60,305 nt of DNA, from positions 1-60,305 of IMG/VR virus record IMGVR_UViG_3300044825_003095, one strand, 5' to 3'. How positions within the stretch are numbered: the first letter of the stretch is position 1; every line of letters begins with the position of its first letter. The position numbers and the translations under genes were made by a program. Shown here one piece after another: positions 6,503 through 13,627 of this stretch. The notes under the pieces are model-generated. The model saw only the letters and a program-made list of their open reading frames with translations, did no database searches and was not told the DNA's origin. This stretch comes from a virus.

Positions 6503-7087
6503 TCAGTCGTTGCCGCTGGCGCTGGACTCGGCCAGCTCCTCGAGTCGCGCGGCCTCCCGCTCCGCCTCTTCTTCGGCCTCCCGTTCCTCCCGCTCGTCGT
6601 CCGCCGCGATCCTCGCCGACTCCCCGGCGGCGATCGCCGCGTCCTCCTCCGAGCCGTGGACGGCGCCGCAGTCGATCCATCCGCCGCCGAAGGCGAACGT
6701 CCCCTTCGACATGCTCTGGATCTCGCCCCACTCGACGCCGGCCAGCCACCCGCGGCCGTGCGGCAGTGACGCGACGACGCCGCGGTACACGGTGAACCCG
6801 TGCTCGTCGGCCCAATGTTCGCATCGCTCGGCGCACAACCGACGGCCGGCGCCTTGCAGCACGTACTCGGCGCGTCGCACGCGCAGGTCGGGGCGGCAGC
6901 GCTCCGCGGACGGCCCGCCGATCCCGCCGCCGTAGTGGAGCTTCGCCCCGCGTTCGTCGCGCACCATCGTGTGCTCGTCGACGCACTTGAACCAGTTCGG
7001 CGGCAGCGGGCCGTCGGCGGGGCACGAGCCACGATGCGGATACGCCCGCCACGCGGCGAGCCGGTCCCTCGATCTCATGGTGTACAT
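6503..7087 (-). CDS. Hypothetical protein with acidic coiled-coil tail
   Basis: 194 residues from MYTMRSRDRLAAWRAYPHRG. The middle holds scattered cysteines (CVDEH, CRPDL, LCAERCEHW); the C-terminal 50 residues are almost only Glu, Ala and Arg (EEREAEEEAEREAARLEEL), a likely charged helix. CGGAGCGACC precedes ATG 7087, and palindrome 2 lies just upstream. Function unknown. Confidence 0.8.
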   Translation of the reverse strand: MYTMRSRDRLAAWRAYPHRGSCPADGPLPPNWFKCVDEHTMVRDERGAKLHYGGGIGGPSAERCRPDLRVRRAEYVLQGAGRRLCAERCEHWADEHGFTVYRGVVASLPHGRGWLAGVEWGEIQSMSKGTFAFGGGWIDCGAVHGSEEDAAIAAGESARIAADDEREEREAEEEAEREAARLEELAESSASGND

Positions 7088-7099
7088 GGTCGCTCCGTT

Positions 7100-7113
7100 G
7101 TTAGTGAACTAAC
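7100..7113. promoter_or_regulatory. Palindrome 2 (GTTAGTGAACTAAC)
   Basis: Perfect inverted repeat 12 bp upstream of the 7087 start. It also supplies the TAG stop of the upstream gene (7109-7111). Confidence 0.8.
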
Positions 7114-7624
7114 ACTTCCCGACGGCCCTGGCGCAGGCGCCGGCCCAGCGCTCGCCGAACGCCTGCGCCATGAGCCGGTTGATCGATTCGAGCACGTCGT
7201 CGGAGAAGAAGTCCTCCGCCTCGCGCTCGACGCACCACGCGATCTTGTCGATGTCGTCCGCGGGGTCGTAGTTGGCCGTCGCCGGGTCGACGAGCGCCGC
7301 GTTGTCCTCGACGATCTTCTCGAACGCGAGGGCACACTCGTCGGCGCGCGGCGGTCGCCCATGATCCCGAAGATGCCCGCGCAGCCAGGCGGCGGCGCTT
7401 GTCAGCACGTCGTACCACGACTCCAGATGCCGGTTGTTGCCGACCGACGCGCAGACTTCGTAATGCAGCGACGCCCCGATCTCGCAGATCATGCCGACGT
7501 AGCAATCCCACGTCGGCTCGTGCAGCCCGATCACCGCGTAGTCGACGGTCTTGCCAACGTCGGGGTCGGCGAACCACTCGGCCACGAAGTCGGCGATAGC
7601 CTTGGTCTGGTTGTCGATTGTCAT
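7109..7624 (-). CDS. Acidic hypothetical protein
   Basis: 171 residues from MTIDNQTKAIADFVAEWFAD, acidic and helix-rich; AAGGAACGACACA precedes ATG 7624, which overlaps the upstream gene by 4 bp. Its stop codon lies within palindrome 2. No family recognised. Confidence 0.8.
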   Translation of the reverse strand: MTIDNQTKAIADFVAEWFADPDVGKTVDYAVIGLHEPTWDCYVGMICEIGASLHYEVCASVGNNRHLESWYDVLTSAAAWLRGHLRDHGRPPRADECALAFEKIVEDNAALVDPATANYDPADDIDKIAWCVEREAEDFFSDDVLESINRLMAQAFGERWAGACARAVGKC

Positions 7625-7827
7625 TGTGTCGTTCCTTGGGGGTTCGTTGGCGGATCGAAGCGCGTGGCCGGACCCGTGCCGGACCAAGAGCGCTCGGTGT
7701 GCGCCTCGCGCCATCGTTCCGAGTTCCAGTTGCCGGATGTATCCGAGAACACGGCCCACGGAACCTTGAAGTACGCCGCGTTGGCGCGTGCGTTGGCGGC
7801 GGCCCCATCGAATGTTCTGTGCCTCAT
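7621..7827 (-). CDS. Small hypothetical protein
   Basis: 68 residues from MRHRTFDGAAANARANAAYF; the start is chosen because ATG 7827 overlaps the upstream stop by 4 bp. Basic, Trp- and Arg-containing, Pro-rich tail. Function unknown. Confidence 0.7.
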   Translation of the reverse strand: MRHRTFDGAAANARANAAYFKVPWAVFSDTSGNWNSERWREAHTERSWSGTGPATRFDPPTNPQGTTQ

Positions 7828-8120
7828 CGCGTGGCCCCTTCGGACATGATCCGGGCGACGATGCGCTCGGCGATTTCGGCCGCGGGCCACGTTGTCACAA
7901 GCCGGTTGGCTCGCTTCGCGGCCTTGTGCCTGGCGGGGTTGCCCGCGCACCAGCCGCGCATTTCCTTGTCGTTCGCGGCGTTGTGCAGGCAGCAGCCGCA
8001 TCGTGGTATTCCGACCGATACGGCCAGCTTCCATCCGCGATCGTTCCGCATGGCGTCGCATCGCCCGGCGCGCTCCAAGATCTCGCGGCATCGGGCCATC
8101 CGAAGTGCGTGAAAGTCCAT
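7824..8120 (-). CDS. Small basic cysteine-containing protein
   Basis: 98 residues from MDFHALRMARCREILERAGR. C-G-C-C with a later W-C and a basic KRANRLVTT segment could bind metal or nucleic acid. GAGGATTCGACCC precedes ATG 8120; palindrome 3 lies 18 bp upstream. Function unknown. Confidence 0.75.
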   Translation of the reverse strand: MDFHALRMARCREILERAGRCDAMRNDRGWKLAVSVGIPRCGCCLHNAANDKEMRGWCAGNPARHKAAKRANRLVTTWPAAEIAERIVARIMSEGATR

Positions 8121-8138
8121 GGGTCGAATCCTCGTCGC

Positions 8139-8152
8139 GTTAGTTGACTAAC
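8139..8152. promoter_or_regulatory. Palindrome 3 (GTTAGTTGACTAAC)
   Basis: Perfect inverted repeat with 2-bp centre in the 47-bp gap between the genes at 7824-8120 and 8168-8425, upstream of the 8120 ribosome site. Confidence 0.8.
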
Positions 8153-8167
8153 AAACTGGTTGTGTGT

Positions 8168-8425
8168 TCAAAACATGGCGCGATCCCGGCGGACATACAC
8201 GCCGGCGTCGTGGCCGCCCCGGCGGATCTCCAGAACCACCGGCCCGGTTCGGTCGCCGATCCTGAACGTCTCCCACGTGCGATGCGCCGGCGAGCCCATC
8301 GACTCGATGGTTCGCGTCAGCGCTCGATGGGGTGCGACGCGGGACAGCGACGCCAAGTAACTCATCGCCGCCGCTCGATCGACGCGCTCTAGGGGTTCGC
8401 CGTTGTTTTCGTCGTCCAGCGACAT
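8168..8425 (-). CDS. Small hypothetical protein
   Basis: 85 residues from MSLDDENNGEPLERVDRAAA; AAGGTGACAGA precedes ATG 8425 and palindrome 4 lies 13 bp upstream. It is the first gene after the terminator at 8509-8545 and so heads the early small-gene operon. No promoter with recognisable -35/-10 boxes was found in front of it. Function unknown. Confidence 0.75.
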   Translation of the reverse strand: MSLDDENNGEPLERVDRAAAMSYLASLSRVAPHRALTRTIESMGSPAHRTWETFRIGDRTGPVVLEIRRGGHDAGVYVRRDRAMF

Positions 8426-8438
8426 TCTGTCACCTTGT

Positions 8439-8452
8439 GTTAGTTCACTAAC
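8439..8452. promoter_or_regulatory. Palindrome 4 (GTTAGTTCACTAAC)
   Basis: Perfect inverted repeat immediately upstream of the ribosome site of the 8168-8425 gene, the first gene of the early operon. Confidence 0.8.
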
Positions 8453-8508
8453 AGCGCCCCGTCCGGCGCCCGGCGCAACAAGCGAGCGGGCGCGGGAACG
8501 GGGCGCAA

Positions 8509-8545
8509 GGGAAAACCGGATGCGCGATCTTCTCGCGTCATCCGG
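8509..8545 (-). terminator. Rho-independent terminator after the 8633-9352 gene
   Basis: On the minus strand an imperfect 12-bp stem (CCGGATGACGCGA and TCGCGCATCCGG, one bulged base) with a GAAGA loop is followed by TTTTCCC. It lies about 90 bp downstream of the stop at 8633 and should separate that gene from the early operon. Confidence 0.75.
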
Positions 8546-8570
8546 CCTGGAAAGGGAATCTCCGTCGCCC

Positions 8571-8584
8571 GTTAGTCCACTAAC
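8571..8584. promoter_or_regulatory. Palindrome 5 (GTTAGTCCACTAAC)
   Basis: Perfect inverted repeat in the 3' region of the 8633-9352 gene, 11 bp from palindrome 6, making a closely spaced pair. Confidence 0.8.
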
Positions 8585-8594
8585 ACCCGAAGGC

Positions 8595-8609
8595 GTTAGT
8601 TGGACTAAC
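8595..8609. promoter_or_regulatory. Palindrome 6 (GTTAGTTGGACTAAC)
   Basis: Same half-sites with a 3-bp centre. Forms a tandem pair with 8571-8584 between the end of the putative regulator gene and its terminator. Confidence 0.75.
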
Positions 8610-8632
8610 GGGCCTGTTCGGTGGCCGGTCGG

Positions 8633-9352
8633 TCATGCGGCAACGGCCATGTTGGAAAGGTCGGCGAGGAGCGCGACGGGCTGGACCGACTCGACGACAT
8701 CCCCGCACGTGACTTCGACGGTTGCCGCTTCCGCCGCTGCCGCGGCATCCTCGGCGTGCACCCGCTCGCGGTGGCGCAAGGCATGCGACACGTCCGACCA
8801 TCCGTAGACCGACTCGACGCACGCCAGCACGTCGATTGCGCCGTATCCGTCCGCCAGCATTGCCGCGAGCACCTTGGCCAGCGTCGCCAGCCGATCCGTC
8901 ACGCTCCGGCTCGCGCCCGTCGCACCCGCGACAGAAGCCGCGGCAGCCTCACCCGCTTCCTTCGCATCCTTCGCCCGCTGCGCCGCATTCTCCGATGCTT
9001 CCCATCGCGAGAGATTCCCCCCGCAGATCGCGACGAACCGTTCCTTGTCCCGAACGGTCGAAGGCGCGACGGGATACGCAGCGACCGCTCGCAGGTAGTG
9101 CGACACCTGAGTGCGATGGATGCAAGCCGCGTTGGCGACCGCACCCTTCGCATTGCCGGCGGCAACGGCTTCGGCGATCGCCTTCGCCAGCGACCAATGG
9201 CCGTTGAGAATCTGATTCCTCGCCTCACCCGCCAAGGTCGCAACCTTGTCGAGAAGAGCCGACTTGATCCCGTCCTCACGCACCTTGGCCTCACGCTCCG
9301 CAGCAGCCTTGCGGAGTCGGGTGGACGGGGAAGCGGTAGCAGTAGCGGACAT
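8633..9352 (-). CDS. Putative DNA-binding regulatory protein
   Basis: 239 residues from MSATATASPSTRLRKAAAER; AAAGGAACAATCACA precedes ATG 9352. Residues about 68-92 (AVANAACIHRTQVSHYLRAV) resemble a helix-turn-helix; flanking regions are Ala-rich helices. Two long Ala, Glu and Lys-rich stretches may be coiled coil. It has its own promoter (9431-9459) and terminator (8509-8545), unlike the polycistronic neighbours, and a pair of palindromes lies at its 3' end. A role as the regulator that binds the GTTAGTNNACTAAC sites is an inference from position. It could instead be a ParB-like or nucleoid protein. Confidence 0.75.
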   Translation of the reverse strand: MSATATASPSTRLRKAAAEREAKVREDGIKSALLDKVATLAGEARNQILNGHWSLAKAIAEAVAAGNAKGAVANAACIHRTQVSHYLRAVAAYPVAPSTVRDKERFVAICGGNLSRWEASENAAQRAKDAKEAGEAAAASVAGATGASRSVTDRLATLAKVLAAMLADGYGAIDVLACVESVYGWSDVSHALRHRERVHAEDAAAAAEAATVEVTCGDVVESVQPVALLADLSNMAVAA

Positions 9353-10368
9353 TGTGATTGTTCCTTTCCGAGGATTCACACGAACCGTCCCGCGCCCAGC
9401 CGAACGGCCGGAATCACGCGAGACAACACGAATGTACCCCGCGTTCAACCGGCATGCAAGGGATAATATTCGCTACATGCAGAAATATCTTTGGGTTGTT
9501 CGCTCGCCACGAACGCACGGCGCGAGTCGTTCGGGATGGACGCATGGGACGCACGCACCAGCGCCAATCGCCAGCGACGCACCACGAACCCCAACGGTTG
9601 ACCGCGCAGCACGAACCGCATAACCACGCGCGCGACGCACGCGCACGAGCGGATGAGGCGACGCGACGCGACCGAGCGCCGCAGATGGTGGCATGGGTGG
9701 GGGGATATGGATGCGTTGACAACTCCCAGCGCCCCTCATGGATGCCGCGCACGCATCATCATCGGTGATGGTGGCGGCGCTTGGGGTGTACCCACACGCC
9801 CCATTGCTCGCACGCCCCGACGGTCGCGCACGCACGGTGCGGCCGTGGCAATCGCGGCGTTGCCGCGATGGCCGCGCGGTACGCACGCGACGCGAGGCCG
9901 ACCGCGAAACCCCTGACGGCGGGGGTGTGAAGTGTTATGACACACCCCCTTCAAATACCCATATTTTGGGACACCCCTGGGGTTTGCTCGCCGCGGCGGA
10001 TGTCTGCGGTTGGTTGCCGGTGGCTGGGCGTGGCTGGTTGTCTGGTGGTGAACCATCCCTCAGTCCCCCCAGCCCCCCTTCTCCCTTCGTCGAGGCCGTC
10101 GCGGTTGTTGTTCCGGGCGGGAGACGGGGGAGTTGGGGGGTGTGGTCGTGTCGCCGGAATCCGTTGTGGGCGGACAAGCGACGATCGGCTACGGGCCGAC
10201 GGGGGTTGTGTTGGGTTGGCTGGTGGGATGGCGCCGGGGACTTTTCATCCGGGCGTCGTTCGTCCCCTGGGGCGCTGGTGGCTTGGCCTGGGGGTCCGCA
10301 AGTTGGTTGGCCGGGCTCGGCTGCGGGGGTGCCGCGACGCCGACAGTTGACGGCCGTTGCCTGGGCGG
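9353..10368. other. Region of about 1 kb without a convincing gene
   Basis: Apart from the promoter at 9431-9459, no reading frame has a ribosome site plus protein-like composition. Long open frames on the minus strand in 9.4-10.9 kb come from the strand being very poor in T (plus strand G- and T-rich from about 9990), which removes stop codons in all three frames. An AT-richer island at 9930-9985 contains CCCATATTTTGGG. The region separates the replication operon from the putative regulator and may hold control signals or an origin. Confidence 0.6.
9431..9459 (-). promoter_or_regulatory. Candidate promoter for the 8633-9352 gene
   Basis: Minus strand: TTGCAT (9459-9454), 17-bp spacer, TACATT (9436-9431), followed by a leader of about 70 nt with a ribosome site before ATG 9352. 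Each box has two mismatches to consensus; spacing is ideal. Confidence 0.5.
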
Positions 10369-10650
10369 TTAGATTCCGCCCGGCTGGATGATGTGCCGGG
10401 TACTTGCGGTTCTCCGGCACGTTGTCTGGACGTTTGGACCTGGGACGGCCCGCTCACCGCGGGTCGTCTCGTTTTTGGGGTCCATGTCGGGGGTTGGGGC
10501 CTGGCGCCAGGTGAGGGGTTGGCAGCGCATGCACTCCAGTCGGAGGGCGTGGAAGCGTTGCCATGTGCGGCCGCAGCGCGACCACGCCCGCGACAGTGCT
10601 CCCGGAGGGAGGATCTGCGCGGGGTGGGCGTTGGGTGGGGCGATCGGCAC
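10369..10650 (-). CDS. Doubtful small protein
   Basis: 93 residues with a SRCGRTW...LECMRCQ segment that resembles a zinc-ribbon, which is the only reason to list it. No ribosome site is evident, and the local T-poor strand makes open frames likely by chance. Could be spurious. Confidence 0.25.
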   Translation of the reverse strand: MPIAPPNAHPAQILPPGALSRAWSRCGRTWQRFHALRLECMRCQPLTWRQAPTPDMDPKNETTRGERAVPGPNVQTTCRRTASTRHIIQPGGI

Positions 10651-10693
10651 CGTGCCGGGAACGTACGCCGGGCGGGGGGGGATTGCAAGCCGG

Positions 10694-10906
10694 TCAGTCG
10701 ACGGCGCGGAGCTCGAACAGGAAGTGCCGGGTCGTCTCGTGGTCGACGCTGCCGGACGGGGTGACCCAGCGGACGCGGGCGAAGCGTTCGGAGCCCTCGA
10801 TGCTCTCGAACGTCTCGAGGCAGGTGACGACGCCGACGTGCGTGTCGTGGTCCTTGGCGCCGTGCAGGATGTGGCGGACCCTCGAACCGGGTGCGATGTC
10901 GGTCAT
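10694..10906 (-). CDS. Small SH3-like hypothetical protein
   Basis: 70 residues from MTDIAPGSRVRHILHGAKDH; GAGGAGACGAC precedes ATG 10906, overlapping the methyltransferase stop by 4 bp. The start (PGSRVRHI..DHDTHVGVV) and strand pattern resemble small SH3 or KOW-like folds. Last gene of the replication operon. Confidence 0.75.
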   Translation of the reverse strand: MTDIAPGSRVRHILHGAKDHDTHVGVVTCLETFESIEGSERFARVRWVTPSGSVDHETTRHFLFELRAVD

Positions 10907-12138
10907 GTCGTCTCCTCAAGGACGTTCCGTGGCCTGGCCAGTTCGTCAGACGGGAACACGGTCCCGCGTCGCTGGATGTCGTCCCGGATCCGCCGGCGGG
11001 CCATCGCGGCGTAGTCCGGATTGAGCTCGATGCCGATGCCGTTGCGGCCGAGGCGGTCGGCGACCATCACGGTCGTCCCGGCGCCGCTGAACGGGTCGAG
11101 CACGGTGCAGGGCACCACGTCGGGCGGTTTCCCCGCGTCGATCATCGCCCGGCACGCGCGCCCATCGCACGTCGGCTCCCAGCCCACTGTCTCCCGGCTC
11201 ACGCCGGCGACGGTGTTGGCGCAGGAGTTGCCCGTGCCCGCCTCGCCCGTCCGCTTCACCAGGTCGTTCGGCCGCGGTCGCTTCACCAGCCGCTTCTCGA
11301 CCTTGCGCCGCCACGGAGCGCCGCACGCCGCGCAGCAACCGTGCTCGCTCGTGCCGGCGCTGATGCACAGCCGCGGCAGCTCGGGCGGGAACGTGGCGAA
11401 ATGGGCCTCCTTGAAGCCGGCCGGCGCGATCCTCCACACCGACCGCCTGTTCCTGGAGGCCCGCGTCCACTCGGGCCTGTTGCCGCTGTAGGTCGTGTGC
11501 TCGCCGCCGTGGAAGCCGTTGGCCGCGTGCTTGATGCCGCCGATCGGCGGCATGCGCCCGACCGCCTTCATCGTCCCGTTCGTCTTGCCTGGGACGCGGT
11601 CCGAGCCGCGCTGCGCGTCGACGTCCTGCGACAGACGGTCGACGCTCGACTCGGCCAGCGGCTCCGCGATCGCGTCCGGATTGAAGTAGTAGCTCGGCCG
11701 CTTCGTGAGCAGGAAGATGTACTCGTGCGCCTTGGTGCAGCGGTCGCGCACGCTCTCGGGCATCGGGCTTGGCTTGTGCCACACGATGTCCTGGCGAAGT
11801 ATCCAGCCGTCGGCCTGCAACGCGAGGGCGAGCCGCCATGGGATGCCGAGCAGCGACTTTGGACGGATGCCGCAGCGGCGTCTCTCGTCCGGCCGCTCTC
11901 CGCGCCCCGTCGCGCCGTCGCTGCTTCCCGTCCGGTCGTCTCCGCCCGCGGTCGCGTACGAGTCGCCCATGTTGAGCCAGAGCGTGCCGTCGTCGCGGAG
12001 CACGCGCCGCACCTCGCGGAACACCTTCACCATCCGCGCGATGTAGGCGTCGGGCGTCGCCTCGAGGCCGATCTGCGGAGGAGGCCGGAAGAATCGCCTC
12101 AGATCCTCCGGAATGTCATCTTCGTGATAGAAGTTCAT
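10903..12138 (-). CDS. DNA methyltransferase, C-terminal fragment (N6-adenine/N4-cytosine, beta class)
   Basis: 411 residues carrying most of a SAM-dependent DNA methyltransferase. LRDDGTLWLNMGDSYA lies near residue 50. The zinc-finger-like CCAACGAPW is at about residue 270. The SAM-binding motif LDPFSGAGTTVMVADRLG with GIELNPDYAAMA lies at about 350-380. The catalytic (S/D)PPY motif that normally precedes these is missing here and is found in the separate frame 12609-12884. An HNH endonuclease gene lies between the two pieces. ATG 12138 has only a weak ribosome site and overlaps the HNH stop by 23 bp. The fragments may assemble as a split enzyme, be joined by intron removal, or be inactive. 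Expected role is modification of phage DNA against host restriction. Confidence 0.9.
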   Translation of the reverse strand: MNFYHEDDIPEDLRRFFRPPPQIGLEATPDAYIARMVKVFREVRRVLRDDGTLWLNMGDSYATAGGDDRTGSSDGATGRGERPDERRRCGIRPKSLLGIPWRLALALQADGWILRQDIVWHKPSPMPESVRDRCTKAHEYIFLLTKRPSYYFNPDAIAEPLAESSVDRLSQDVDAQRGSDRVPGKTNGTMKAVGRMPPIGGIKHAANGFHGGEHTTYSGNRPEWTRASRNRRSVWRIAPAGFKEAHFATFPPELPRLCISAGTSEHGCCAACGAPWRRKVEKRLVKRPRPNDLVKRTGEAGTGNSCANTVAGVSRETVGWEPTCDGRACRAMIDAGKPPDVVPCTVLDPFSGAGTTVMVADRLGRNGIGIELNPDYAAMARRRIRDDIQRRGTVFPSDELARPRNVLEETT

Positions 12139-12724
12139 TGGCGACGTTCCGCTTGCTGTGAATCCACCTGTGGCACGCCTCGCAGACGGAGACGATGTTC
12201 GAGAGCGAGAACCTAGACTCGGGGTTGCCTGCCCACGGCCGGATGTGGTGCGCGTGAATCCTCGTCGTCACGCTGCGCGGCGCGTGGCACCGAACGCACC
12301 TGTGGCCGTCGCGATCGAGGACCGCCCTGGCGATCTCCTTCCAGAAGCATCTCGCATACGCCGACTGCCTCTCTGGACTTGAGCCGTCGACCCACCGCGG
12401 GTTTCGGCTCCCGAAGCAGCCGTACATTGGGTTGTCGGCTCCTCGCAGTCCCCACCGCTTCGCCTTGCGGCACTCGGCGGTGGTCCGCCTCTTGATCCCA
12501 TGCTTCGACAGCCAGTGAAGGATCGCGTTCTCGTGAACGCCATGGTCCCCGGCTATGTCTCGGCACGATCTGAGCTTGACGACGTACTCGTCGACCAGGT
12601 ATCCGCGCTCACGGAAGATCGCGTGCGGGCGCCAGTGCGACCCCGCCATGAATCGACCCGTCTGCGCGTCTTGGAACGATGCCGCGGCGAGAGAGTTCCT
12701 TGTCGAGCCACGCCCCTTCGTCAT
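12116..12724 (-). CDS. HNH homing-type endonuclease inserted in the methyltransferase gene
   Basis: 202 residues. The N-terminal part (GRFMAGSHWRPHAIFRERGY) and a helix-turn-helix-like block (SCRDIAGDHGVHENAILHWL) are typical of phage HNH proteins. They are followed by the HNH domain with CVRCHAPRS, IHAHHIRPW, NIVSVCEACHRWIHS (two CxxC pairs and the HH catalytic pair). The start is uncertain; ATG 12724 is used, and a later ATG at 12649 is possible. Coding overlaps the methyltransferase N-fragment by 116 bp and the C-fragment by 23 bp in other frames. The gene interrupts the host gene between the SPPY and SAM-binding parts, as expected of a mobile homing endonuclease. Confidence 0.9.
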   Translation of the reverse strand: MTKGRGSTRNSLAAASFQDAQTGRFMAGSHWRPHAIFRERGYLVDEYVVKLRSCRDIAGDHGVHENAILHWLSKHGIKRRTTAECRKAKRWGLRGADNPMYGCFGSRNPRWVDGSSPERQSAYARCFWKEIARAVLDRDGHRCVRCHAPRSVTTRIHAHHIRPWAGNPESRFSLSNIVSVCEACHRWIHSKRNVANELLSRR

Positions 12725-12884
12725 GGGACAGATCGTCCCGAACAACTGTGGCCTTGTCAAACAAATATTGCCGCAGTCCCCAATAGGGAGGCGACGTGAC
12801 GACGCAGTGAACCGACTCGGGCGCCATCGCCCGAAGCGAGTCCGACACGTCTCCGACGACGATCGACCACCACGGAGCGGTCAA
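12609..12884 (-). CDS. DNA methyltransferase, N-terminal fragment
   Basis: 91 residues starting at a TTG (12884) with GGGAGGACGG in front. SIVVGDVSDSLRAMAPESV followed by VVTSPPYWGLRQY is the catalytic N-terminus of beta-class methyltransferases. Residues up to about SRRGI look like methyltransferase; the last 20 are read-through into HNH-gene DNA. It pairs with 10903-12138, which resumes with FYHEDDIPEDLRRFF and QIGLEATPDAY. Confidence 0.85.
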   Translation of the reverse strand: MTAPWWSIVVGDVSDSLRAMAPESVHCVVTSPPYWGLRQYLFDKATVVRDDLSHDEGAWLDKELSRRGIVPRRADGSIHGGVALAPARDLP

Positions 12885-13021
12885 CCGTCCTCCCCGCCGC
12901 GTTCGCGCAGCGTCTCGAGCTCCGAGAGCTCGTCGGCGGTGATGGTTCCTTCGGCCTCGCGCTCCTCGAGCTGCCGGAGGCGCATGCGGTCCTCGAGCGA
13001 CGGTCGTCGTGGGTTGGTCAT
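12881..13021 (-). CDS. Small charged protein
   Basis: 46 residues (MTNPRRPSLEDRMRLRQLEE...), one highly charged helix ending in an acidic ITADELSELETLRERGG segment. It sits between two operon genes and its TGA overlaps the TTG of the methyltransferase fragment. No ribosome site but close coupling. Function unknown. Confidence 0.6.
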   Translation of the reverse strand: MTNPRRPSLEDRMRLRQLEEREAEGTITADELSELETLRERGGEDG

Positions 13022-13029
13022 GGGTGGTT

Positions 13030-13398
13030 CTACGGCCAGAGGGTGTCGGGGTCGAGGTCGGCGAGGATCCTCGCGGTCCGCTTCCCGATGCCCTTCTCCG
13101 ACGTCTTGCCGGTCCGGCGCCACTCGTCGTAGTGCGCCAGCTCGTGCGCGAGGTACTCGATCGACTTCGCGTACGAGTGGCCCTTCATGGCGACGTGGAT
13201 CACGACGCACGAGTCTCCTGGAGCCGGCTCGGAGAACACCGCCTTCGCGTCGTACTCCGATCGGGCCGGGTAGCTGATCCTGGCGCAGTCGTGGAACCAG
13301 ACGTGGATCTGGTGCTTCGGCCGCAGGAGGGGCAAGATCCTCGCCGGAAGGAGATGGGCGGCCATGCTGAACGCCGACTCGTTCGCCGGCCACGTCAC
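13030..13398 (-). CDS. Zinc metallopeptidase-like protein (HELAH motif)
   Basis: 122 residues. IEYLAHELAHYDEWRRTGKT at about 80-99 contains HExxH (residues 85-89), the zinc-binding and catalytic motif of zincin metallopeptidases; WFHD and VVIHVAMKG are preceding strands of a minimal zincin-like fold. GTG 13398 is chosen because it overlaps the upstream TGA (GTGA); an internal ATG at 13365 is an alternative. Substrate unknown. The location in the replication operon suggests an early role, perhaps SprT-like or in cleavage of a host protein, but this is inference. Confidence 0.75.
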   Translation of the reverse strand: MTWPANESAFSMAAHLLPARILPLLRPKHQIHVWFHDCARISYPARSEYDAKAVFSEPAPGDSCVVIHVAMKGHSYAKSIEYLAHELAHYDEWRRTGKTSEKGIGKRTARILADLDPDTLWP

Positions 13399-13619
13399 CG
13401 ACACGACGGAAGTGCATCCGCCAGGGCCACCTGGAACCTCGACACCAGCGAGGAGCACGGCGCGCGGCCCAAGGCCCGAAGGATCACCTTGTCGTCCACC
13501 GCGACGCACTCGAACCGGAACAGCTTCCCCCCGCACACCACGAGCGGCTCCGGCCTTTTTGCCGCGAGCTCTCGCTCGAGCACGAACTCCACGTCGTCCA
13601 CCGTCGCGGTTCTTCGCAT
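13395..13619 (-). CDS. Small hypothetical protein
   Basis: 74 residues from MRRTATVDDVEFVLERELAA; TAGGAGCGACA precedes ATG 13619. Strand-rich centre (PLVVCGGKLFRFECVAVDDK). Overlaps the metallopeptidase-like gene by 4 bp. Function unknown. Confidence 0.75.
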   Translation of the reverse strand: MRRTATVDDVEFVLERELAAKRPEPLVVCGGKLFRFECVAVDDKVILRALGRAPCSSLVSRFQVALADALPSCR

Positions 13620-13627
13620 TGTCGCTC

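Noticed and set aside
9935-10420. 161-residue minus-strand ORF
   Set aside because: Composition follows the T-poor strand, all three frames are open there, and no ribosome site or family pattern was seen.
12138-12724. Group I intron containing the HNH gene
   Set aside because: The HNH reading frame fills the whole gap and overlaps both flanks, leaving no room for a recognisable intron core; not excluded, but not supported.
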